Below, piece after piece: positions 50,502 to 59,507 of a stretch of 64,000 bases of DNA. How positions within the stretch are numbered: the stretch's first letter is position 1; the number at the start of each line of letters is the position of its first letter. The DNA is from Pacificibacter marinus. Lineage in GTDB: Bacteria; Pseudomonadota; Alphaproteobacteria; Rhodobacterales; Rhodobacteraceae. Below the pieces are notes generated by a model. It saw nothing but the letters and a program-made list of their open reading frames with translations. It was not told the origin of the DNA and did no database searches. Position numbers and translations under genes: made by a program. The DNA is taken from assembly GCF_900109555.1 (NCBI RefSeq), contig NZ_FNZV01000006.1, positions 1 to 64,000 of the forward strand, in the 5' to 3' direction.

Positions 50502-51329
50502 TTAGTGTGCCGGATGCAGCGCGTCTTTAAGGTACACGCAGGTCAGAATGGTGAACACGTAGGCCTGAATAAAGGCTACGAGAATTTCAAGGCCGTACAT
50601 TGCTGCAATGGCCGCGATAGAAACGGGTGCGATCAGTTTGATGGCCGCGAAGGTCGCGAAAACTTTGATCACAGCGTGACCAGCCATCATGTTGCCAGCC
50701 AAACGAATAGAGTGGCTCACAGGACGCACAAAGTATGAAATAAGCTCGATGATTGCGAGAACAGGGCGCAGCGCGAGAGGCGCAGATTTCACCCAGAACA
50801 ATTCAAGGAACGCCGCACCGTTTTTGACAAAGCCAAGAACCGTGACAAAGACAAAGACGAGCAAGGCCAGAACACCTGTCACCGCAATGTGGGTTGTAGG
50901 TGTAAAGGACACGGGTAAAAGGCCCAAAACGTTTGAGAAGGCGATGAAGCAAAAGAGCGTCATGACATAAGGGAAATAACGCACAGCGTCTTTACCACCA
51001 ACATCTTCAAGCATCTTGTAAACAAAGCCGTATGTCAGCTCAGCGATAGATTGACCTTTAGATGGCACAATCGCGCGCCCGCTAGACCCAACAACCAAAA
51101 GCAAAACGACACCAAGAACAGTCAAACCCATCCAAAGTGTGGCGTTGGTGACAGTGTACCAGTGAATGTCGCCACCAAAGAGTGCTTTGATTTCGAATTG
51201 ATCCATCGGATGGAACGCAAGACCACCATGGCCAGTTGGCACAAGGAAAATCGCGATCACGATAAGTGCGAGAATTGCAAAGAAGATCACTTTGCCTGTA
51301 CCACCTGATTGTTTAGCTTGATCAGACAT
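50502..51329 (-). CDS. atpB: F0 ATP synthase subunit a
   Basis: 275 residues from ATG 51329 (MSDQAKQSG), 2 bases after the atpI stop and with GAGAGAG at proper distance. About six membrane segments. The essential arginine is in [14 protein letters not shown]; the C-terminal [16 protein letters not shown] is also typical. Forms the proton channel with the c-ring. Confidence 0.95.
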   Translation of the reverse strand: MSDQAKQSGGTGKVIFFAILALIVIAIFLVPTGHGGLAFHPMDQFEIKALFGGDIHWYTVTNATLWMGLTVLGVVLLLVVGSSGRAIVPSKGQSIAELTYGFVYKMLEDVGGKDAVRYFPYVMTLFCFIAFSNVLGLLPVSFTPTTHIAVTGVLALLVFVFVTVLGFVKNGAAFLELFWVKSAPLALRPVLAIIELISYFVRPVSHSIRLAGNMMAGHAVIKVFATFAAIKLIAPVSIAAIAAMYGLEILVAFIQAYVFTILTCVYLKDALHPAH

Positions 51330-51331
51330 GT

Positions 51332-51712
51332 TCAATCTCTCTCGTCATCTGCAGCCTGCGCCGCGTTATCATCTGACGCAGTTGCCTGCGCATTCAATTT
51401 CGAGGCTTCCGCCTCTTGTTCCGCTTGGATAGTCTGGGCTGTGCGCATCATCGTTTTGACGCCCGCAGCAAGACCAAATCCAACCATCAGCACAATAAAG
51501 ATGGGCGTTGTGCCCAAGAGCGCATCAAGCCCCCATCCTATGCCGAAACCGATCAAGAGACCGGCCACCAATTCTATCACCATCCGCCATGCCATATTGG
51601 CCTGAGAAAAGTGTTCTTCGCCGCGGGAGCTTTTAGGCGCTTGCGCCTGTTTCAAACTTGCGATCCGCTCGTCCAAGGCTTTTAGGCGCTTTGGGTCATG
51701 CGGGTCGGTCAT
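51332..51712 (-). CDS. atpI: ATP synthase assembly protein AtpI
   Basis: A 126-residue protein with two membrane segments ([22 protein letters not shown] and [13 protein letters not shown]) and long charged or Ala-rich ends. Position at the head of the F0 operon and the AtpI/Gp5 type core identify it. It assists c-ring assembly or Mg2+ supply in other bacteria. Confidence 0.88.
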   Translation of the reverse strand: MTDPHDPKRLKALDERIASLKQAQAPKSSRGEEHFSQANMAWRMVIELVAGLLIGFGIGWGLDALLGTTPIFIVLMVGFGLAAGVKTMMRTAQTIQAEQEAEASKLNAQATASDDNAAQAADDERD

Positions 51713-51894
51713 CGTTGAAGGCCCCTTTGGCAGTTGGCGGCAAACTAGGCGTAGGGTGGGTCAGAGTCAATATAGGATTGGCGCCGTCAATAATCGAATA
51801 AGGTACTGAATAATAACAATATTAAATCAATCACCAAACTACACGACATCTCAAACTGGATACGCAAACCCCATTTCAAGCCCCCACACTATAT

Positions 51895-51910
51895 TCAACC
51901 AAATGGTTGA
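51895..51910. promoter_or_regulatory. Candidate ArsR-type operator
   Basis: TCAACCA and TGGTTGA are perfect arms around AA, 33 bases before the ArsR-type start codon. CAACCA/TGGTTG repeats of this kind are usual autoregulatory sites of ArsR-type repressors lacking metal sites. Confidence 0.6.
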
Positions 51911-51943
51911 CCAACAGGCCCCGCCCTTTTAACTCTGATACCT

Positions 51944-52291
51944 ATGACCAAAGCCCCTGCCCCCCAAACCCTTGATCTCATATTTGCCGCCCTTGCCGAT
52001 CCCACACGGCGCGCGATCCTTGAGATGCTGTTGGAGGACGACATGGCCGTCACTGACGTGGCCGAACCGTTCGAGATGTCTTTGGCAGCGGTCAGCAAAC
52101 ACCTGACACTATTGATGCGTGCAGGGTTGATCGCTCAAGAAAAGCGTGGGCGGGTGAAATGGTGCAAACTCGAACCCGACGCCATGCGCGCATCGTCTAT
52201 TTGGATGCAAGGCTTTGGCCAGTTCGAGGCGCTCGATTTGGACGGGCTTGAGCGGTTTTTGGAAGCGGAGTTGGGTGAGGACGCAGGCTAA
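51944..52291 (+). CDS. ArsR-family transcriptional regulator
   Basis: A 115-residue winged-helix regulator (LADPTRRAILEMLLEDDMAV, MSLAAVSKHLTLLMRAGLI, EKRGRVKWCKLEPDAM). It belongs to the non-metal branch usually found beside an SRPBCC/AHSA1 gene; no such partner follows here. One cysteine only, so a metal-sensor role is unlikely. It probably represses itself through the upstream repeat. Confidence 0.88.
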   Translation: MTKAPAPQTLDLIFAALADPTRRAILEMLLEDDMAVTDVAEPFEMSLAAVSKHLTLLMRAGLIAQEKRGRVKWCKLEPDAMRASSIWMQGFGQFEALDLDGLERFLEAELGEDAG

Positions 52292-52329
52292 CGTATTTAT
52301 GCTACATGTCTCGCAGCATACACGCCCAG

Positions 52330-53235
52330 CTATTCCTCATGCTTCAACAGCAGAAACAGCGCCAAGATCGTCAAGCCAATGCCGACAAAAACCAAACCAG
52401 ACGGCACACCGTTGCCCAGAGCGACTTCCCATAGGATCACCCAAGAGGGCGTCAGATAAGTATAGGCCATGACCTTAGCGCTGTCCAAACGCACAGATGC
52501 AAAGGTCAGCAACGTGGCGGTCATGGTGGTGGCAACAATCGCGGTATAACCCATAGCGATCCACACGATGCTGGGCAGGGCCAGCCAATTGGTCGCCACT
52601 ATATTAGAGGCCCCAAACAACAGCACCACAAGTGTCGTGGCGACCAAGATGAAAAAGATAAATACCGGCGTGCGCTCACCACGGCTGAGACGCGGCACCA
52701 AAGGCGTGTACAGCGCATGGGCCACAACACCCGCAAAATAAATCATCTCGCCACGCCCGACCTCAAAAGCCAAAAATGCCGAAAGGTCCGCGCGAAACAC
52801 CACCCAAAGCGCCCCAGTCGCGCCAACAGCCAGCGCAAAAGCGATGCGTTTGGTGGTAATCTGGCGCATGATGAAATAGCCGAACACCGCAGACAGCACG
52901 GGCGTCAAAGTAAATAACGCCGAAGTCGCAATCGGAGCCGCCGTTTTCAGCCCCGTGAACATCATAATAAAGTAAAACGCGAACAAGCCACCCAAGATCA
53001 CATAACGCCAAGGCGCAGCCATGGCTGATCGGTTGATCCCACCAGTCGCCATCGCCAAAACGCCGACAGCGCATGTCGCGATGATAAAGCGCAGACCATT
53101 AAAGGCGATCGGTGTGATCGTTTCGGTTTTCATAGCCATGCCGCCCAGCGAAAAGCTGCCAGCCACTAAGCAGGAAAAGATGAGCATCGCCAAATGCCCA
53201 TTACGTCGATCCAAATCGGCCTGTGACCTAGTCAA
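52330..53235 (-). CDS. EamA-family (DMT) transporter
   Basis: A 301-residue protein with ten predicted membrane helices arranged as two EamA repeats; GLRFIIATCAVGVLAMATGG and SALFTLTPVLSAVFGYFIM are typical. It would export or import a metabolite; substrate unknown. The start overlaps the upstream LysR-type gene by 8 bases, so the regulator and transporter are probably transcribed together. Confidence 0.85.
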   Translation of the reverse strand: MTRSQADLDRRNGHLAMLIFSCLVAGSFSLGGMAMKTETITPIAFNGLRFIIATCAVGVLAMATGGINRSAMAAPWRYVILGGLFAFYFIMMFTGLKTAAPIATSALFTLTPVLSAVFGYFIMRQITTKRIAFALAVGATGALWVVFRADLSAFLAFEVGRGEMIYFAGVVAHALYTPLVPRLSRGERTPVFIFFILVATTLVVLLFGASNIVATNWLALPSIVWIAMGYTAIVATTMTATLLTFASVRLDSAKVMAYTYLTPSWVILWEVALGNGVPSGLVFVGIGLTILALFLLLKHEE

Positions 53236-54115
53236 AGGACCATTCCTTGGACCGCTCTTTGAGGTAGCTCAAAAAGGCTTGGACTTTGGGGGTTCGGTGC
53301 AAGTCGACGTGGGTTACGATCCAGTTCGGAGCGGTCCATTCAGCATCGTCCGGCAAAATCTGGATGATATTTTCGTCTCTCGCCGCGAATTCGTAGCTTA
53401 TAAAGCCTGCGCCAGCCCCCGCCATAACCGCTTCAATCGTTGCTTCCAGTGTGGAAACGCGAAAGCTGACCTGTTCGGGAGTGACGTTTTCACTCAACCA
53501 ACGCATCGTCGGCGCGCGGTGTGCCAAATCGTCAAAGCCGACAAATCGCATCTGCGTGAGCAAGTCCTCGGGTGCGGGCATGCCAAAGCGGTCAATATAA
53601 GATTGGTGCACAAACAGACCGAATTTTTGTTCGACAAAGGGCTGAACGACATTGTCAGGCTCTTGTGGTGCCGCGCCTGTGCGGATCGCAACATGGGCTT
53701 CACCGTATTCCAGCCTAAACACCCGCTCTCCGGTTAAGTACCGTACGATCACATGGGGGTGCAGGGTTTGAAAATCCGCCAAGATCGGCGCGATCATTCT
53801 AGAAATTCCAGGCAAAGACGTCACGATCAACTCACCGCTGACATCTTCACCGCGCCCTTTGATCCGGTTCACCAACTGGGAAAACTGGTCGTCTGTCGCC
53901 TGCGCGACCTTTAACAGATCCGTGCCAGCCTCGGTTGATGTGTAGCCGCGCGCATGTCGCTGAAACAGTTTCACGCCAAGCGTTTGCTCAAGCGAATCGA
54001 TATGACGGATCACCGTTGCGTGGTGCACGCCCAAAACTTGCGCTGCCCCCGAAACAGTGCCCATCTTAGCCACTTGAAAGGCTGTGCGGATTTCATCCCA
54101 ATTTTCGATATTCAT
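53228..54115 (-). CDS. LysR-family transcriptional regulator
   Basis: A 295-residue LysR protein. The N-terminal HTH (FQVAKMGTVSGAAQVLGVHHATVIRHIDSLEQTLGVKLFQR by parts) is followed by the substrate-binding fold (ELIVTSLPGISRMIAPILADF, GERVFRLEYGEAHVAIR). It overlaps the EamA transporter gene by 8 bases in the same direction, unlike the usual divergent LysR layout, and may control it. Confidence 0.88.
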   Translation of the reverse strand: MNIENWDEIRTAFQVAKMGTVSGAAQVLGVHHATVIRHIDSLEQTLGVKLFQRHARGYTSTEAGTDLLKVAQATDDQFSQLVNRIKGRGEDVSGELIVTSLPGISRMIAPILADFQTLHPHVIVRYLTGERVFRLEYGEAHVAIRTGAAPQEPDNVVQPFVEQKFGLFVHQSYIDRFGMPAPEDLLTQMRFVGFDDLAHRAPTMRWLSENVTPEQVSFRVSTLEATIEAVMAGAGAGFISYEFAARDENIIQILPDDAEWTAPNWIVTHVDLHRTPKVQAFLSYLKERSKEWSFD

Positions 54116-54255
54116 AACAATCTCAATATGTGCACGCGTGAACGAAGTTTCTCATTTTGGCGTCATATGTTCAAAAAGACAAGCACACGCGTCGTCTTTT
54201 ATCACGAAACCTATGGTTCAAACCGGTGCCTCAGCAGAGCTTTAGAGGCTGGTCT

Positions 54256-54978
54256 TTACAAACGTGCGTCCTCAAAGGCGTTCAGCCACAGCGCATCAAT
54301 CTCGGCGATGATATTTGGATCAAACGTGTCAATGTGTTCCCAATAGCGCCCAGAGGGCACGACATAGGCCATTTTTTGTTCCAACATCTTCGCTGACTGC
54401 GCGACATCAGCATTATATGGCACACTGCTTTGCGGAGTATTCAAATCTGCCAAAGTTCCGCGCGGATAGGGCAGGACGCTTGGCTCTGTACTCAAATTAA
54501 TCAAAGCGCAATCTTGCTGCGCCGCGCAAATCTGCAGGCGCCGCGCCTTTGCCGTCAGAGACACCAAAGTGGGATCTTTGCGCAATGGATCAGCCGTGCC
54601 TGTGCCATAAAAATGCGTTGGACCGCTTGAGGGGTACACCATATCGCAGGCAAAGACGTACAGATTTTGGGGACGAAACGCATCCAACGCCCAATAGGCA
54701 GCGGTAAATGCCATAGTCCCCCCAGCATAAACAAACCCGCCATATTTGTTTTGCGCGTCCACATATGTATCTGCCCCAATTTGAACGCGCCCTTCGGGAA
54801 TGGTCTGAGGGCGACGCTCAGCAGGAAAATCTTCAGGGTGAATGAAGTGCGTCCATTGAGGCACCGCACGCCACGCATTGTTTATAACAACCACGGCATC
54901 AAAGGCGCTTGTGTCCCACTGTGCAACTTGCGGCGCAGATGGCGCACTTCCGACAATCAATATATTGCGCACGGTCAT
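54256..54978 (-). CDS. Sialyltransferase-like/DUF115-like hypothetical protein
   Basis: A 240-residue protein, not firmly recognised. The start NILIVGSAPSAP, then FDAVVVINNAW and THFIHPEDF, recall the nucleotide-binding start of bacterial sialyltransferases (GNGPSL ... FDVFRCN) and of MptE/DUF115 proteins. Later YAGGTMAFTAAYWALDAFRPQNLYVFACDM follows the same pattern (scan helix and strand before an Asp). It could be a sugar-transferring enzyme of the surface. Single gene between LysR and ffh. Confidence 0.4.
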   Translation of the reverse strand: MTVRNILIVGSAPSAPQVAQWDTSAFDAVVVINNAWRAVPQWTHFIHPEDFPAERRPQTIPEGRVQIGADTYVDAQNKYGGFVYAGGTMAFTAAYWALDAFRPQNLYVFACDMVYPSSGPTHFYGTGTADPLRKDPTLVSLTAKARRLQICAAQQDCALINLSTEPSVLPYPRGTLADLNTPQSSVPYNADVAQSAKMLEQKMAYVVPSGRYWEHIDTFDPNIIAEIDALWLNAFEDARL

Positions 54979-55310
54979 GCCCTTTTTCGTTATTCAAAGT
55001 ATTAACCTTAGATAAAGCGCGGCCTTGCGAAGTCCAACACTCATATCACGCCGTGCTTTGCTTCCTCAGTCTTGACTCCTAGTCCTGCCCCGCGTAATGC
55101 AAGCGCAACTCTCCGGAAGCACATAGCCTTCCGGTCCCATGGCATATGCCGGGATCGCCCTCCGTCAGCGCGTTGCGCCCACGGGGGCGCTCATGCTTTG
55201 AACTGCTTTTGTTTCGCATAAGTGTTCTGGTTTGGCCCATCTGCCTTGGTTTATCGCCGCTTCATGCACACATGAGGCACAACAGTTTTTAGGGTCTTAG
55301 GAGGGCCGGC
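54979..55310. other. Gene-free, highly structured region before ffh
   Basis: No credible open frame. The region holds the branched hairpin element at 55103-55190 and, to its left, C/T-rich sequence with smaller stems such as GACT/AGTC near 55070-55080. It carries the ffh promoter and ribosome site (AGGAGGG before 55311). I looked for a 4.5S/SRP RNA and did not find its conserved core. Confidence 0.6.
55103..55190. ncRNA. Branched RNA structure upstream of ffh, unidentified
   Basis: An outer stem GCGCAAC/GTTGCGC (55103-55109 with 55172-55178) encloses two perfect hairpins: CCGGAAG/CTTCCGG (55113-55134) and TCCC..GGCATATGCC..GGGA (55135-55154). A third hairpin, GCGCCC/GGGCGC (55175-55190), uses part of the outer 3' arm, so the two folds exclude each other. 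This could be a cis-acting leader switch of ffh or a small RNA on either strand. No named family recognised. Confidence 0.5.
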
Positions 55311-56819
55311 ATGTTTGAAAATCTATCCGAACGCCTGTCCGGTGTTTTTGACAAACTGACAAGCCAAGGTGCGCTGTCTGAAGATGATGTCAAAACCGCG
55401 CTGCGCGAAGTGCGCGTTGCCTTGCTTGAGGCCGACGTTTCCTTGCCTGTTGCCCGCGATTTTGTAAAAGCCGTTGAAAGCCGCGCCACAGGCCAAGCCG
55501 TGACCAAATCTGTCACGCCGGGCCAGCAAGTGATCAAGATCGTCCACGACGAATTGATCAATGTGCTCAAGGGCGATTCTGAAGATACCGAGCTTTTGAA
55601 AGTCGATAACCCACCTGCCCCGATCTTGATGGTCGGTTTGCAAGGTGGTGGTAAGACCACGACGACTGCGAAACTCGCGAAGCGCCTGAAAGAAAAGCAA
55701 GGCAAACGCGTGCTTATGGCCTCGCTCGATGTCTACCGCCCAGCGGCGATGCATCAGCTTGAAGTCCTAGGTCAGCAAATCGGCGTCGATACATTGCCAA
55801 TCGTTGCGGGTCAAAAACCTGCCGACATCGCCAAACGTGCGAAACAGCAAGCAATCATGGGCGGCTATGACGTCTACATGCTCGACACCGCTGGTCGCTT
55901 GTCTATCGATGATGAATTGATGGCCGAAGTCGAAGCTGTCCGTGATGTCACCAACCCACGCGAAACATTGCTCGTGGTTGATGGTCTGACGGGGCAGGAT
56001 GCCGTAAACACGGCGGAAAACTTTAACAATCGCATCGGCATTTCCGGCGTTGTTCTTACCCGTATGGATGGTGACGGACGCGGTGGTGCTGCACTTTCTA
56101 TGCGCGCCGTCACTGGCAAACCTATCAAATTTGTCGGCCTTGGCGAGAAAATGGATGCGCTCGAAGAGTTCACTCCTGATCGTATCGCGGGCCGTATCCT
56201 TGGCATGGGCGACATTGTTGCACTTGTTGAGAAAGCCCAAGAAACCATTGAGGCCGAGCAAGCAGAGCGCATGATGCGCCGCTTCACCAAAGGCCAGTTC
56301 AACATGAACGACATGAAAATGCAGCTCGAGCAAATGCTCAAAATGGGCGGCATGGAAGGTCTCATGGGAATGATGCCCGGCATGGGCAAGATGGCCAAGC
56401 AAGTCAAAGAAAGCGGTTTTGAGGACAAAACCATCGCGCGCCAAATCGCGTTAATCCAGTCCATGACTAAAAAAGAACGCGCCAACCCTGCTTTGCTGCA
56501 AGCCTCGCGCAAGAAACGCATCGCCAAAGGTGCTGGTCTTGAAGTGTCCGAATTGAACAAACTTTTGAAAATGCACCGTCAAATGGCGGACATGATGAAA
56601 AAGATGGGCAAAATGGGCAAAGGCGGCATGCTGAAACAAGCCATGAAGGGCATGATCGGCAAAGGCGGCCCTCAAGGTCTAGAAGACATGGACCCCGCGA
56701 AAATGGCCGAAGCCACCAAAGCGCTGCAAGGTTCTATGCCACGTGGCATGGGCCTGCCCGGTTTGGGTGGCGGTATGGGATTACCCGGCAATCTGACTGG
56801 TCTTGGGAAAAAGAAATAA
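55311..56819 (+). CDS. ffh: Signal recognition particle protein
   Basis: SRP54-type GTPase, 502 residues, delivering membrane proteins to FtsY and Sec. The N domain (1-100) precedes G1 GLQGGGKTTTT (109-119), DVYRPAAMHQL, DTAGRLSID, GLTGQDAVN and TRMDGDGRGGAALS. The M domain is rich in Met and Gly (about 320-500) with the RNA-binding helix region ALLQASRKKRIAKGAG. Strong ribosome site AGGAGGG. First gene of the ffh-GNAT-chorismate mutase-rpsP unit. Confidence 0.97.
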   Translation: MFENLSERLSGVFDKLTSQGALSEDDVKTALREVRVALLEADVSLPVARDFVKAVESRATGQAVTKSVTPGQQVIKIVHDELINVLKGDSEDTELLKVDNPPAPILMVGLQGGGKTTTTAKLAKRLKEKQGKRVLMASLDVYRPAAMHQLEVLGQQIGVDTLPIVAGQKPADIAKRAKQQAIMGGYDVYMLDTAGRLSIDDELMAEVEAVRDVTNPRETLLVVDGLTGQDAVNTAENFNNRIGISGVVLTRMDGDGRGGAALSMRAVTGKPIKFVGLGEKMDALEEFTPDRIAGRILGMGDIVALVEKAQETIEAEQAERMMRRFTKGQFNMNDMKMQLEQMLKMGGMEGLMGMMPGMGKMAKQVKESGFEDKTIARQIALIQSMTKKERANPALLQASRKKRIAKGAGLEVSELNKLLKMHRQMADMMKKMGKMGKGGMLKQAMKGMIGKGGPQGLEDMDPAKMAEATKALQGSMPRGMGLPGLGGGMGLPGNLTGLGKKK

Positions 56820-56821
56820 CC

Positions 56822-57382
56822 ATGACCACAGCGCCCACCATAGAAACCCAACGCTTGCGTCTTCGTGCGCATGTCAGCGCAGATTTCGACGCTTACGCCG
56901 ATGTCTTTGCCTCGGCACGCGCGGGTTACATGGGCCAACTCAAACGTCGCCAAGCTTGGTTCAGCTTTTGCTCTGACGTGGCACAGTGGTCTTTGTTTGG
57001 TCACGGGGCATGGGCTGTTGAACGTTTGGATGACGACGCACTTGTCGGCCAAGTTGCATTGCTGAAACCAGACCATTTTCCAGAGTTGGAATTGGGTTGG
57101 ATGATGACCGAAGCAGGCGAAGGCAAAAGCTATGCCTTTGAAGCGGCACAGATGGCCCGCGATTTCGCTTATGCAGAGTTGGGGCGTGACACTCTGGTGT
57201 CCTACATCGATCCAAACAACACGCGCTCTATCGCCTTGGCCACACGCCTTGGTGCACTGCGCGATGATACAGCGGCACGTCCTGATGGCGAAACGCTTGA
57301 AGAAACGATCGTCTATCGCCACCCAGATGCTGCGGCATTGCTAGAGGGTGATCACGATGGCGGAATGGAGGCTTACGCATGA
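56822..57382 (+). CDS. GNAT-family acetyltransferase (RimJ/RimL type)
   Basis: A 186-residue acetyltransferase. IETQRLRLRAHVSADFDAYA at the N-terminus, LGWMMTEAGEGKSYAFEAAQMARDFAY (acetyl-CoA site, by parts) and SYIDPNNTRSIALATRLGAL at the C-terminus are typical of the RimJ/RimL branch. It starts 2 bases after ffh and overlaps the chorismate mutase gene by 4 bases. Acceptor unknown; a ribosomal or small-molecule amine is possible. Confidence 0.88.
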   Translation: MTTAPTIETQRLRLRAHVSADFDAYADVFASARAGYMGQLKRRQAWFSFCSDVAQWSLFGHGAWAVERLDDDALVGQVALLKPDHFPELELGWMMTEAGEGKSYAFEAAQMARDFAYAELGRDTLVSYIDPNNTRSIALATRLGALRDDTAARPDGETLEETIVYRHPDAAALLEGDHDGGMEAYA

Positions 57383-57675
57383 GTGATCCAGTCAAATTGG
57401 CCCAAGACGTGCTGTCAGAGCACCGTGAAAGCATTGATCGCTTGGATGCGATTTTGATCTACACGTTGGGCGAACGCTTTAAGCACACACAGGCCGTCGG
57501 CAAACTCAAAGCCGAATACGACCTGCCCGCCTCTGACCCAAACAGGGAAGAGAAACAAATTGCACGGCTCGAAGATTTGGCAAAACGCGCCGATGTCGAT
57601 CCAGAATTCGCAACGAAATTCCTGAAGTTCATTATTCAGGAAGTGATCAAACACCACGAACACCACAAAGATTAA
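57379..57675 (+). CDS. Chorismate mutase (AroQ class)
   Basis: A 98-residue helical protein. [50 protein letters not shown] (in parts) has the catalytic Arg, Lys and Arg/Asp spacing of monofunctional AroQ-type chorismate mutase, turning chorismate to prephenate. Coupled to the GNAT gene by ATGA. Its place between ffh and rpsP is conserved in Rhodobacteraceae as far as I recall. Confidence 0.9.
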   Translation: MSDPVKLAQDVLSEHRESIDRLDAILIYTLGERFKHTQAVGKLKAEYDLPASDPNREEKQIARLEDLAKRADVDPEFATKFLKFIIQEVIKHHEHHKD

Positions 57676-57733
57676 CGACAAACTGCTTGGGCTCTGCCCC
57701 TCGCATCCCAAACAGAAACTAGGAGATACTATC

Positions 57734-58108
57734 ATGGCTATGAAAATTCGCCTCGCGCGCGGTGGTTCTAAGAAACGCCCATTTTACCGTATTGTTGCTG
57801 CAGATTCACGCATGCCACGTGACGGCCGCTTCATCGAAAAACTCGGTACATACAACCCATTGTTGGCCAAAGATTCCGAAGATCGTGTGATCATGGATCT
57901 GGACCGCGTGAAATACTGGTTGGGTCAAGGCGCTCAACCAACTGAGCGTTTGGCACGTATGCTCGAAGCAGCTGGTGTTCTTGCGAAAAAAGAACGCAAC
58001 AACCCGAAAAAAGCTGTCCCAGGCAAAAAAGCTCAAGATCGCGCTGAAGAAAAAGCACAAAAAGTTGCTGATGCGGCTGAAGCTGCGGCAGCCCCTGCTG
58101 AAGCATAA
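57734..58108 (+). CDS. rpsP: 30S ribosomal protein S16
   Basis: 124 residues. [40 protein letters not shown] (by parts) is canonical S16, with a lysine/alanine-rich C-terminal tail (from about residue 95) typical of alphaproteobacterial forms. Preceded by AGGAGA. Followed by a terminator at 58183-58219. Confidence 0.97.
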   Translation: MAMKIRLARGGSKKRPFYRIVAADSRMPRDGRFIEKLGTYNPLLAKDSEDRVIMDLDRVKYWLGQGAQPTERLARMLEAAGVLAKKERNNPKKAVPGKKAQDRAEEKAQKVADAAEAAAAPAEA

Positions 58109-58182
58109 GTCTAGCCGTTGCAGTCATCTGCAGCGACACGGACAAAAAGCGCAGACTGTTTGATCTGTGCTTTCTCTATCGG

Positions 58183-58219
58183 CGTCGGGTTTGCCCTTTG
58201 GGTGGGCCCGGCGTTTTTT
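58183..58219 (+). terminator. Terminator after rpsP
   Basis: CGTCGGG pairs with CCCGGCG, with an inner CCC/GGG stem, followed by six T. Separates rpsP from bluB. Confidence 0.85.
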
Positions 58220-58312
58220 ATGCTCTAAGGTCCATGTGGGGTTTGTCGACACCAAGCCTTGACCACAGGGGCCGTTGAGATAAAGCTGAGACTAGGGAGA
58301 CAGGACAAACAG

Positions 58313-58960
58313 ATGAAAACGACATCTCGAACAGGTCAGTTCACGCGTGCCTTTCGCGATGATTTTCAGATGCTGATGCGGTTGCGGCGCGATGTGCGCC
58401 ACTTTCGCACGGACCCTGTCGATCCCGATCTCTTTGCCACCTGTCTCGATAGCTTTTCACTGGCGCCTTCCGTTGGGCTTTCACAACCTTGGCAGATCGT
58501 AGATGTCAAAAGTGACAAAGCCCGCGCGGCAGTCCAAGCCAATTTTGAAACCGCCAACGCACAAGCTCTGAGCGGCTACACTGGCGACACAGCGAAACTT
58601 TACGCGGGACTTAAGCTTGCAGGCCTACGTGAAGCCCCCATTCATTTGGCCGTGTTTTGCGATGAAGCGTCTGAGAAAGGCAAAGGTCTTGGCGCGGGCA
58701 CCATGCCCGAAATGCGCCGCTATTCCGTTGTCTGTGCCATCATGCAGTTCTGGCTAACCTTGCGCACGCATGGCTTAGGCCTTGGCTGGGTATCGATTTT
58801 AGATGCCGCGCGTTTGAATGACGATCTTGATATTCCTAAAGACTGGGCGCTGGTCGGCTATCTGTGTATCGGTTGGCCGCAAACCCAAACGCTTGACCCC
58901 GAACTTGAACAGCTTGGCTGGGAAGAACGGCTGCCTTGCCCTCTTCCCGAGATACGCTAA
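58313..58960 (+). CDS. bluB: 5,6-Dimethylbenzimidazole synthase
   Basis: BluB breaks down FMNH2 with oxygen to make the lower ligand of vitamin B12. 215 residues from ATG 58313 (MKTTSRTGQF), preceded by AGGGAG. Family marks are LRRDVRHFRTDPVD near the N-terminus, SFSLAPSVGLSQPW, YAGLKLAGLREAPIHLAVFCD and LGLGWVSILDAARL. Its presence suggests the host makes cobalamin. Its place inside the ribosome-maturation block, with its own upstream terminator, is unrelated to its role. Confidence 0.93.
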   Translation: MKTTSRTGQFTRAFRDDFQMLMRLRRDVRHFRTDPVDPDLFATCLDSFSLAPSVGLSQPWQIVDVKSDKARAAVQANFETANAQALSGYTGDTAKLYAGLKLAGLREAPIHLAVFCDEASEKGKGLGAGTMPEMRRYSVVCAIMQFWLTLRTHGLGLGWVSILDAARLNDDLDIPKDWALVGYLCIGWPQTQTLDPELEQLGWEERLPCPLPEIR

Positions 58961-58990
58961 TCTAGCCACATATAAATGAAAGAACACGCT

Positions 58991-59500
58991 ATGAGCGACA
59001 CGAGAATTATCGTTGGGGCCATCGCAGGATCCTTTGGCGTACACGGCGAGGTGCGTCTCAAATCCTTTTGCGTCCCACCCGAGGCCATTGCAGACTATAG
59101 CCCGCTGTACACCGAAGACGGCAGCCGCAGCTTTGATATTGTACTTGAAAGATCCATCAAAAATGGCTTTGCTGTGCACCTCAGCGGTGTGAACAATAAA
59201 GAAGATGCAGACGCCCTAAAAGGCGTCACGCTGTTTGCCGATCGTGACCAACTGCCATCCTTGCCTGATGATGAATTCTACTACACAGACCTTGTGGGGC
59301 TTGAAGTTTATGACACTGGTGGCACCAAGCTTGGCATCGTGCGCGTTGTGGTTGACCATGGGGCTGGCGATTTGCTTGAAGTTTATGCGCCAACGATGAA
59401 AGCGCCCGCACTATTGCCCTTTACCAAGGCAGCTGTGCCAACGGTTGATCTTGCGGCGAAACGTATTATTGCCGACCCACCCGAAGGTCTGTTCGAGTGA
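58991..59500 (+). CDS. rimM: 16S rRNA processing protein RimM
   Basis: A 30S maturation factor of 169 residues from ATG 58991 (MSDTRIIVG). The N-terminal RimM barrel has [19 protein letters not shown] and the C-terminal PRC-like domain [18 protein letters not shown] followed by HGAGDLLEV. Five codons upstream another ATG exists without advantage. The usual partner trmD is separated from it by a sulfotransferase-like gene. Confidence 0.95.
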   Translation: MSDTRIIVGAIAGSFGVHGEVRLKSFCVPPEAIADYSPLYTEDGSRSFDIVLERSIKNGFAVHLSGVNNKEDADALKGVTLFADRDQLPSLPDDEFYYTDLVGLEVYDTGGTKLGIVRVVVDHGAGDLLEVYAPTMKAPALLPFTKAAVPTVDLAAKRIIADPPEGLFE

Positions 59501-59507
59501 TTTAGAT

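Noticed and set aside
54979-55310. 4.5S/SRP RNA or 6S RNA gene upstream of ffh
   Set aside because: The conserved SRP core (GGTCAGG ... GGAAGG ... AGCAGC) is absent and I could not fold a 6S-type rod; left as unidentified structure.
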